This document shows positions 31,234-37,278 of a stretch of DNA of 37,278 bases, piece after piece. Under the pieces are notes generated by a model. It had not been told where the DNA came from and ran no database searches. It saw only the letters and a list, made by a program, of their open reading frames with translations. The stretch covers positions 1 to 37,278 of the forward strand of contig JANYEY010000024.1 of NCBI GenBank assembly GCA_025359685.1, given 5' to 3'. Position 1 is the first letter of the stretch. The number at the start of each line of letters is the position of its first letter. The DNA comes from Sphingomonadaceae bacterium. Lineage in GTDB: Bacteria; Pseudomonadota; Alphaproteobacteria; Sphingomonadales; Sphingomonadaceae. The translations under genes were made by a program, and so were the position numbers.

Positions 31234-33522
31234 GTGCAACCCCCCAGCGACTCCCTGTCCGAGCCCTATCTCGAAGGGCTGAACGCGCCCCAACGCGAAG
31301 CGGTGCTGACCACCGAAGGTCCGGTGCTGATGCTCGCCGGGGCGGGTACGGGCAAGACTGCGGCGCTCACCACGCGGCTCGCCCATATCATCCGCACCCG
31401 CCGCGCCTGGCCGAGCGAGGTGCTGTGTGTCACCTTCACCAACCGGGCCGCGCGAGAGATGAAGGAGCGGGTCGCGCAACTGCTCGGGCCGAGCAGCGAA
31501 GGCCTGCCATGGCTCGGCACGTTCCACTCGATCGCCGCCAAGCTGCTGCGCCGCCATGCCGAGCTGGTGGGCTTGCAATCGAACTACACGATTATCGACA
31601 CCGACGATCAGCTGCGCCTGCTCAAGCAATTGATCCAGGCCGAAGGGCTTGATGAGAAGCGCTGGCCGCCGCGGCTGCTCGCCAGTTGCATTGACCGGTG
31701 GAAGAACAAGGGGCTGAACCCCGCGGACCTCGGCGTGGCGGAAAGCGAGGCCTATGCCAATGGGCTCGGGCAGAAGTTCTACCAGCTTTATCAAGACCGG
31801 TTGAAGGCGCTAAACGCCTGCGATTTCGGCGACTTTCTGCTGCACATGCTCAACGTGCTGCGCACCAACCGCGAGATTCTCGAGAGCTACCAGCAGCGCT
31901 TCAAATATATCCTGGTCGATGAATATCAGGATACCAATCAGGTCCAGTATCTGTGGCTGCGGCTGCTCGCGCAGGGCCACCGCAACATCTGCGTCGTGGG
32001 GGACGACGACCAGTCGATCTATTCATGGCGCGGCGCAGAAGTGACCAATATCCTGCGGTTCGAACAGGATTTTCCCGGCGCCAAGGTGATCAGGCTGGAG
32101 CAGAATTATCGCTCCACCCCTGACATCCTCGCCGCAGCCTCCGGCCTGATCGACGCCAATTCGCAGCGGCTCGGCAAGACCCTGTGGACGGAGAAAAACG
32201 GCGGCGACAAGGTCCGTGTGATCGGAGTTTGGGACGGCCCGGAGGAAGCGCGCCGGGTGGGCGAAGACGCCGAACGGCTGGAGCGCGAAGGGGCTTCGCT
32301 GGCGCAGCTTGCGATCCTCGTGCGCGCGCAGTTTCAGACCCGTGAATTTGAGGACCGGTTCATCGCGATCGGGCTCAACTACAAGATCGTCGGCGGTTTC
32401 CGCTTTTACGAACGCGCCGAAATCCGCGATGCCCTCGCCTACTTGCGGCTGATCGCGCAGCCGAGCGACGACCTCGCGTTCGAGCGCATCTATAACACCC
32501 CCAAACGCGGACTTGGCGACAAGACGCTGGAGAAGCTCCACCGCCACGCCCGCGCCCGCAATGTGCCGCTGGCAATGGCCGCGCTCGAAATGGTCGACAG
32601 CGACGAGCTGCCCGCGCGTTCTCGCAATACGCTGCTCGGCCTGATGCGCAATTTCGCGCGCTGGCGTGAAGCTTCGGCAACGCTCGCTCCGGCCGAACTG
32701 GTGCGGATCCTGCTCGATGAAAGCGGCTACACCGATGCGCTGCAGGCCGAACGCAGTGCGGAGAGTGCGGGGCGGCTCGAAAACCTTACCGAGCTCGCCC
32801 GCGCGATGGAGGAATACGAAACGCTCGGCGATTTCCTCGAGCATGTCAGTTTGGTGATGGACAACGACAAGGCCGACGATGCCGAGAAGCTGACGATCAT
32901 GACGATCCACGCCGCCAAGGGGCTGGAATTCGATTACTTATACTTGGTCGGGTGGGAGGAAGGCGTGTTCCCCTCGCAGCGGGCGATGGACGAGGGCGGG
33001 CTCGCCGCATTGGAGGAAGAACGCCGCCTCGCCTATGTCGCGATCACCCGCGCGCGGCGGCAGTGCACGATCTTCCACGCCGCCAACCGGCGCATTTACG
33101 GCCAGTGGACCAGCTCGATCCCGAGCCGGTTCATCGCCGATCTGCCAGCAGCACACATCGCGCAGGAAAATACCATGAGCGGCGGGGCATCATTGTGGCG
33201 CGCACAATTCTCGGAGCATTCCGACCCGTTTGCGCATGTCGCTGCAGCCCAGCCCAGCCGGACGATGACTCGCGGCCCAGGCTGGCAACGCGCCGCCGCG
33301 CAGACCTATGACCCGGCCCCGCGCCGGATCACCGAAAACACTCGCAGTGCGGCTAGTTTTGCAGCCAAGCCGCGCGGCGACATCGCGTTGGGGGCGCGGG
33401 TATTCCATGAGAAGTTCGGCTACGGCACGGTCGTGTCGCAGGAAGGCAACAAGCTCGAGATCGAGTTCGAAAGCGCCGGGCCGAAGCGGGTGATCGACAG
33501 CTTTGTAAAGCTGGCGGATTGA
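31234..33522 (+). CDS. uvrD: PcrA/UvrD-type superfamily 1 DNA helicase
   Basis: UvrD/PcrA helicases unwind DNA 3' to 5' in excision and mismatch repair and remove stalled complexes. From the GTG at 31234 the product is 762 aa. Motifs seen are the Q-motif region LNAPQREAV, Walker A AGAGTGKT (residues 35-42), CVTFTNRAAREM, motif II DEYQDTN (229-235), VGDDDQSIYSWRGAE, RLEQNYRS, TIHAAKGLEFDYLYLVG and VAITRARRQ. The C-terminus (GARVFHEKFGYGTVVS, then FVKLAD) is the Tudor-like domain that in PcrA binds RNA polymerase. No Shine-Dalgarno precedes the GTG; another in-frame GTG at 31156 crosses the hairpin and adds basic, unlike residues. Start is less sure than identity. Confidence 0.92.
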   Translation: MQPPSDSLSEPYLEGLNAPQREAVLTTEGPVLMLAGAGTGKTAALTTRLAHIIRTRRAWPSEVLCVTFTNRAAREMKERVAQLLGPSSEGLPWLGTFHSIAAKLLRRHAELVGLQSNYTIIDTDDQLRLLKQLIQAEGLDEKRWPPRLLASCIDRWKNKGLNPADLGVAESEAYANGLGQKFYQLYQDRLKALNACDFGDFLLHMLNVLRTNREILESYQQRFKYILVDEYQDTNQVQYLWLRLLAQGHRNICVVGDDDQSIYSWRGAEVTNILRFEQDFPGAKVIRLEQNYRSTPDILAAASGLIDANSQRLGKTLWTEKNGGDKVRVIGVWDGPEEARRVGEDAERLEREGASLAQLAILVRAQFQTREFEDRFIAIGLNYKIVGGFRFYERAEIRDALAYLRLIAQPSDDLAFERIYNTPKRGLGDKTLEKLHRHARARNVPLAMAALEMVDSDELPARSRNTLLGLMRNFARWREASATLAPAELVRILLDESGYTDALQAERSAESAGRLENLTELARAMEEYETLGDFLEHVSLVMDNDKADDAEKLTIMTIHAAKGLEFDYLYLVGWEEGVFPSQRAMDEGGLAALEEERRLAYVAITRARRQCTIFHAANRRIYGQWTSSIPSRFIADLPAAHIAQENTMSGGASLWRAQFSEHSDPFAHVAAAQPSRTMTRGPGWQRAAAQTYDPAPRRITENTRSAASFAAKPRGDIALGARVFHEKFGYGTVVSQEGNKLEIEFESAGPKRVIDSFVKLAD

Positions 33523-33543
33523 TCCTCCCTATTGGAGGAGGAT

Positions 33544-34959
33544 CTAAAGCGCCGAAACGCCCAGGAAGCTTGGTACCGGGCCGTTCCAGACATCGGCATC
33601 GCCTTCTTCCACCGGCGCACGCTGGGCGGCGCGGCGGGGTTCGGACTTCGGCGGCTTGGTGCCGTCGCGCTTGGGCCGGTCGGCGCGCGACGAGGCTTCG
33701 GTGACAGGTTCAGGTGCCGCTTCCACCACTTCAAGTTCGGGCTTGGCAGCGCGCGGGGCGCGTTCGGCGCGGGCCGGCTTGGCAGCGCGAGCTGGCTTGT
33801 CCTCACGCGGCGTGGGCGCGGGCTCAGCCTTGGCGCTCTTGCCGCCGATCTCGTAAACCGGGATCTGCATGCCGGTCAGTTTTTCGACATTGGCGATCGC
33901 TTCGGCGTCTTCGGGCGCAACCAGCGTGAAGGCTTTGCCAGTCGCGCCAGCGCGTCCGGTGCGGCCGATGCGGTGGACGTAATCGTCCGGATGCCACGGC
34001 GTGTCGTAGTTGAATACGTGGCTCACGCCCTTCACGTCGATCCCGCGCGCGGCGACGTCGGAGCAGCACAGGATGGTGACAGTCCCGGCCTTGAACCGGT
34101 CCAGTTCGGCAATGCGCGCCGGCTGGTCCATGTCGCCGTGGATTTCCCCGGCGGAAAAGCCTTTTTGCTTCAGGGCCTTGGCAAGATCGCGCACCGTGGT
34201 CTTGCGGTTGCAAAAGATCATCGCGTTGGTCACGTCGTCTTCGCGCAGGAGGTCGATCAGCACGTCCCGCTTGGCCCGCGATGAACTGACCATCACCTTG
34301 TGCTGGGCAATGTTCAAATTGGCCGACGCGGGTCGGGCAACCTCGATGTATTTCGGATTGCTCAGGAATTTGTCCGCGAGCTTCTTGATCGGCGGCGGCA
34401 TCGTCGCGCTGAACAGCAGCGTCTGCCGCGTCGCGGGAAGCTTCGCACAGATGGTTTCGATATCGGGGATGAAGCCCATGTCGAGCATGCGGTCGGCTTC
34501 GTCGATCACCAGCAGATCGCAGCCGGTGAGCAGGATCTTGCCGCGTTCGAACAAGTCCATCAGGCGGCCCGGAGTGGCAATCAGCACATCGACACCGTCC
34601 TTCAGCGCCTTGACCTGATCGCCCATCTGCACGCCGCCAATCAGCAGCGCCATCTTGAGATCGTGGTTCACGCCGTACTTGGTAAATTCGTCCGCCACCT
34701 GCGCCGCCAGTTCGCGGGTTGGTTCAAGGATCAGGCTGCGCGGCATCAGCGCGCGGCGCCGACCGTGCGAGAGCACGTCGATCATCGGCAGCACGAAGCT
34801 GGCGGTCTTGCCGGTGCCGGTCTGGGCAACACCGATGATGTCGCGCATCATCAATACGCTGGGGATCGCCTGGGCCTGGATCGGCGTGGGCGTATCGTAA
34901 CCCTTGGCGGTAACCGCCGCGAGCAGTTCGTCTGACAGGCCGAGATCGGCGAATTTCAT
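33544..34959 (-). CDS. rhlE: RhlE-like DEAD-box RNA helicase
   Basis: DEAD-box helicases remodel RNA in ribosome assembly and mRNA decay. The 471-aa protein has the Q motif YDTPTPIQ, Walker A AQTGTGKT (residues 45-52), PTRELA, TPGRLMD, DEAD (153-156), SAT (184-186), ARGID and HRIGRTGRAG. After about residue 385 it carries a low-complexity Ala/Lys/Arg/Pro tail (KPARAAKPARAERAPRAAK), probably an RNA-contacting arm, and ends PSFLGVSAL. The ATG at 34959 (MKFADLGLSDELL) is the usual family start; an ATG at 35013 would add 18 residues. The stop is 21 bases from the uvrD stop, with an 8-bp inverted repeat GATCCTCC/GGAGGATC between. Confidence 0.93.
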   Translation of the reverse strand: MKFADLGLSDELLAAVTAKGYDTPTPIQAQAIPSVLMMRDIIGVAQTGTGKTASFVLPMIDVLSHGRRRALMPRSLILEPTRELAAQVADEFTKYGVNHDLKMALLIGGVQMGDQVKALKDGVDVLIATPGRLMDLFERGKILLTGCDLLVIDEADRMLDMGFIPDIETICAKLPATRQTLLFSATMPPPIKKLADKFLSNPKYIEVARPASANLNIAQHKVMVSSSRAKRDVLIDLLREDDVTNAMIFCNRKTTVRDLAKALKQKGFSAGEIHGDMDQPARIAELDRFKAGTVTILCCSDVAARGIDVKGVSHVFNYDTPWHPDDYVHRIGRTGRAGATGKAFTLVAPEDAEAIANVEKLTGMQIPVYEIGGKSAKAEPAPTPREDKPARAAKPARAERAPRAAKPELEVVEAAPEPVTEASSRADRPKRDGTKPPKSEPRRAAQRAPVEEGDADVWNGPVPSFLGVSAL

Positions 34960-35089
34960 AGGTTTCTTCAAAGCTAGGGGAACGGGTCCGGCGTCGTCCG
35001 AAACGGGCGGCATCCAGCAGCCGCGCCCTAGGCGCTTTCTGCCGCTGGAGTCAAGAAAACCCGAGGATTACCCCTCGTTAGTCGCTGGG

Positions 35090-35593
35090 TCAGTCGCTGG
35101 CGTCGACCAATTGCCGAAAACCGCTCACCTGGCAATTCGACCCGCTGCGCGAAAGCAGTTCGTCGCGGTTCACGCAGACCTGACCGTCGACGTTCCGTTT
35201 GACGATGAATCCAGAGTAGAACTCGCGCGCCTCGCAGCCTTTGGAAAGCTTGGCGGTAAACAGCCGGTTGTCGCGCAGGATCAGCAGCAACCGCCCGGCA
35301 TCGAGCGGCTGAACCCCGGCTATCGAACCCAGTGGGAGGCACTTGCCGGCCTTGCGCTCGACCATGCGGGGTTCACCGCCGCTATCAGCCCCAGCAGTGA
35401 CGAAATTGGCCACGTTCGGCATCGGGGCGGGCCGCGGGTTGATCCGGATGGTCACCCGCTGTTCAATGCTGACCTGTTCGGCGGGCTCGACCACCGGGAT
35501 CGGGGCACGTTCCAGCGGGGCCTGCTGGTCCACCGCAATGGCAGCGGGGAACAGCAAGGCCAGCGGAGCCATGAGTTGCACGACAGGATTCAT
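35090..35593 (-). CDS. secreted protein of unknown function
   Basis: I do not recognise this 167-aa protein. It has a likely Sec signal (VVQLMAPLALLFPAAIAVD). A Pro/Glu/Val-rich stretch follows (APIPVVEPAEQVSIEQRVTI), then a compact region with four cysteines (GKCLP, KGCEA, VCVNR, SNCQVSG) that could form two disulphides. The ATG at 35593 has no Shine-Dalgarno. TATTTA lies about 8 bases upstream on the coding strand, so a leaderless transcript is possible. A longer in-frame start at 35677 would add unlike residues. It lies upstream of the rhlE-like gene on the same strand and divergent from the FAD dehydrogenase. Confidence 0.68.
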   Translation of the reverse strand: MNPVVQLMAPLALLFPAAIAVDQQAPLERAPIPVVEPAEQVSIEQRVTIRINPRPAPMPNVANFVTAGADSGGEPRMVERKAGKCLPLGSIAGVQPLDAGRLLLILRDNRLFTAKLSKGCEAREFYSGFIVKRNVDGQVCVNRDELLSRSGSNCQVSGFRQLVDASD

Positions 35594-35706
35594 GACGGTG
35601 TAAATAGCCCCAGTCTTTGAACCATCGCTTAACCCGGCTGGCTTGCGTTTGCAAAGTGACCGCGCAGGGGCTGGCAACAGGCGGCGGTTGTGCCATAGCC
35701 GCAGCG

Positions 35707-37149
35707 ATGCCCGCCCTCAATCCTCTCTTCATCGAAGCAGCCGCCGGGCTGCTGGGACCGCGCGGCTGGACGATCGCCCCTGATCTGATGGCTCCCTGGC
35801 TGACCGACTGGCGCGGACGCTACACCGGCCGTGCCTGCGGCCTCGCCTCACCGGCCGATACTGCAGAGGTTGCAGCCATCGTCGCGCTCTGCGCCAGCCA
35901 CGATGTCCCGATCGTCGCCCAAGGCGGAAACAGCGGGATGTCGGGCGGTGCTACCCCGGATTCGAGCGGCGCTGCGCTGCTCCTGTCGCTGCGTCGGCTT
36001 AACTCGATTGGCGAAATCGATCCGGCCGCCCGTCAGGTCACTTGCGGCGCGGGAGTAGTGCTGCAGACCTTGCACGAAATGGCCGAACGCGCAGGTTTGC
36101 GCTTTCCACTGACGCTGGGCGGCAAGGGTTCGGCAACCGTGGGCGGGCTCATTTCGACCAACGCCGGAGGCAGCCAGGTGCTCCGTCACGGCTCGATGCG
36201 CGCCCAGGTGCTCGGTCTCGAAGCCGTCTTGGCGGACGGCAAGGTCTGGTCGGCGCTGACCCCGCTCAAGAAGGACAACCGCGGGTTTGACCTCAAGCAG
36301 TTGTTCATTGGCAGCGAAGGCACCCTGGGGATCGTCACCGCGGCGACACTGAAGCTCGAACCGGCGATCGCGCAGCGCCGGGTGGCATGGGTCGGGCTTG
36401 GCAGCATCGGCGCGGCGCGCGCGCTCTTGCTAAAGGCGCAAGCCGAACTTGGCGCAGCCCTCGAAGGGTTCGAGGTGCTACCGCAAAACTGCCTCGATGC
36501 GGTGCTTGCCAACAATTCGGGCGCACGCGCACCGCTTGCCGCGCCTCACGCCTGGCACGCGCTGATCGAGGTGACCAGCCTGGCGGCCGAGGCCGACCTT
36601 CAGGGCGATCTTGAAGCGCTACTTCAACCTGCAATGGCAGACGGAACGATCGGCGATGCGGCAATCGCCGCTTCAGAGAGCCAGGCCGATGCGTTCTGGA
36701 CTCTGCGCGAATCGATTTCGGGCGCGCTGCGCGCCAAAGGTGCGGCGATGCAGCACGACATCTCGGTGCCGGTAGCCCGGATGGCGGACTTCATCGCCTT
36801 TGCCATTCCCGAGGTTGAGCGGGCCTGGCCCGGCTGCAGCGCTTTTGCCTTTGGGCACCTGGGCGATGGAAACGTGCATTTCCACGTGACCGCTCCCCCA
36901 GGTGCGGTGCGCGGCGAATGGGAGCTGGACCAGGGCAAGGCGGTCAGCCGCTTCGTCCATGATCTCGTCACCCAGTGGCATGGTTCGATTTCTGCCGAAC
37001 ACGGCATCGGGCAGATGAAGGCGGCAGAGCTTGCCCGGCTGGCCGATCCCGTTTCGCTGGAGCTGATGCGGCGGGTCAAGGATGCACTTGATCCCGCTGG
37101 GCTGTTCAATCCCGGCAAGCTGCTTGCACCGCGCGAAACGAGCGCCTAA
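35707..37149 (+). CDS. FAD-linked 2-hydroxyacid dehydrogenase (GlcD / D-2-hydroxyglutarate dehydrogenase-like)
   Basis: The 480-aa flavoprotein oxidises a D-2-hydroxyacid. Family members act on D-lactate, glycolate or D-2-hydroxyglutarate, and the substrate is not determined by eye. FAD-binding segments are IVAQGGNSGMSGGATPD, LTLGGKGSATVGGLISTNAGG, VLGLEAVLADGKVW and FIGSEGTLGIVTAATLKL. The C-terminal FAD-oxidase domain has the metal/substrate motif GHLGDGNVHFHV, SAEHGIGQMK and the closing DPAGLFNPGKLL. The ATG at 35707 (MPALNPLFIEAAAGLLG) is chosen over an upstream one that overlaps the divergent leader. Its length matches the family. Confidence 0.88.
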   Translation: MPALNPLFIEAAAGLLGPRGWTIAPDLMAPWLTDWRGRYTGRACGLASPADTAEVAAIVALCASHDVPIVAQGGNSGMSGGATPDSSGAALLLSLRRLNSIGEIDPAARQVTCGAGVVLQTLHEMAERAGLRFPLTLGGKGSATVGGLISTNAGGSQVLRHGSMRAQVLGLEAVLADGKVWSALTPLKKDNRGFDLKQLFIGSEGTLGIVTAATLKLEPAIAQRRVAWVGLGSIGAARALLLKAQAELGAALEGFEVLPQNCLDAVLANNSGARAPLAAPHAWHALIEVTSLAAEADLQGDLEALLQPAMADGTIGDAAIAASESQADAFWTLRESISGALRAKGAAMQHDISVPVARMADFIAFAIPEVERAWPGCSAFAFGHLGDGNVHFHVTAPPGAVRGEWELDQGKAVSRFVHDLVTQWHGSISAEHGIGQMKAAELARLADPVSLELMRRVKDALDPAGLFNPGKLLAPRETSA

Positions 37150-37210
37150 AGGCGCGGGTTCGCGCCGGAATCACCCCGGCTTGATGTGATTTCAAACCCG
37201 GAGAGTTACC

Positions 37211-37278
37211 ATGGCCAGCGCGCCGCAAGCCGCCAATCTGCCGATGTTCTACAACGACCTGATGCCGCTTAACAGCCG
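37211..37278 (+). CDS. SapC-like protein, N-terminal fragment (cut by window end)
   Basis: Only the first 22 codons are in the window. GGAGAG lies 7 bases before the ATG. The peptide contains NLPMFYNDLMPLNS, which resembles the start of SapC-family proteins of sphingomonads and caulobacters. Those proteins are often encoded near TonB-dependent receptors and tryptophan halogenases. The assignment rests on this short match and the reading frame is open to the end. Confidence 0.55.
   Translation, partial: MASAPQAANLPMFYNDLMPLNS

Noticed and set aside
33521..33544. Inverted repeat GATCCTCC/GGAGGATC between uvrD and rhlE as a bidirectional terminator
   Set aside because: There is an 8-base loop and no T-run on either strand; it overlaps both gene ends and may be chance.
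35597..35607. GGTGTAAATAG as a third copy of the 28-bp element
   Set aside because: Only about 8 bases agree and the second half-site is absent.
1..37278. CRISPR arrays, tRNA/rRNA genes, insertion sequences, prophage or toxin-antitoxin pairs
   Set aside because: No regularly spaced repeats, cloverleaf-like sequences, transposase or phage motifs were found on reading both strands.

Overview
The window is high-G+C DNA (mid-60s percent by eye) with dense operons, frequent 4-base start/stop overlaps and some GTG/TTG starts. Gene content and protein character point to an alphaproteobacterium of the order Sphingomonadales (Novosphingobium/Erythrobacter/Sphingopyxis-like). The signs are an F0-only ATP synthase operon with paired b'/b subunits (atpI-B-E-F'-F), an alphaproteobacterial ydbH-ynbE-ydbL operon, a lapA-pyrF-trpF / trpB-trpA-accD-folC block, a long AmpG-type permease and a C-terminal start that looks like SapC. 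No tRNA, rRNA, CRISPR, prophage, transposase or toxin-antitoxin gene was seen. The window is mostly core chromosome.

Layout. 0.1-3.8 kb (+): rpsA with its own terminator, then gloB and an MDR quinone oxidoreductase. 3.8-6.2 kb (-): the F0 operon, with a large stem-loop right after atpE and a terminator lying inside the 3' end of the convergent oxidoreductase gene. 6.4-10.4 kb (-): ydbH-ynbE-ydbL, an AsmA-like inner-to-outer-membrane lipid bridge with its lipoprotein partner and periplasmic helper. 10.5-11.9 kb (+): radC and an NRDE/TANGO2-like gene. 11.9-14.5 kb: a GH125 exo-mannosidase (-), a VOC protein and a small membrane protein (+). 14.8-22.6 kb: purB, lapA-pyrF, a SIMPL protein, trpF, an outer-membrane barrel gene (-), trpB, a tiny A+T-rich membrane-protein gene, trpA and accD. 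22.6-29.2 kb: folC, ampG-like (-), a Rieske oxygenase, an intergenic palindromic repeat, rluB-like, rsmD and a lipoprotein. 29.2-37.3 kb: an MHS transporter and a W/Y-rich secreted protein (-), a PcrA/UvrD helicase (+), an RhlE-like helicase and a secreted protein (-), an FAD-linked 2-hydroxyacid dehydrogenase (+) and the first codons of a SapC-like gene.

The most unusual items are: (1) a 61-aa two-helix membrane protein gene set seamlessly between trpB and trpA, at about 47% G+C; (2) a 28-bp element present twice (14708-14735 and inverted at 26896-26923) with an 11-bp tandem half-site layout; (3) a 155-bp nested palindromic repeat before rluB, and a partial relative in the accD-folC spacer that supplies folC's Shine-Dalgarno; (4) the atp operon terminator read through as the C-terminal tail of the oxidoreductase; (5) the atpE-atpF' stem-loop. 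The Ydb operon is the most interesting recognisable system, because sphingomonads build an outer membrane with glycosphingolipids in place of LPS. All motif positions and base counts were made by hand from the sequence; no database search was run.
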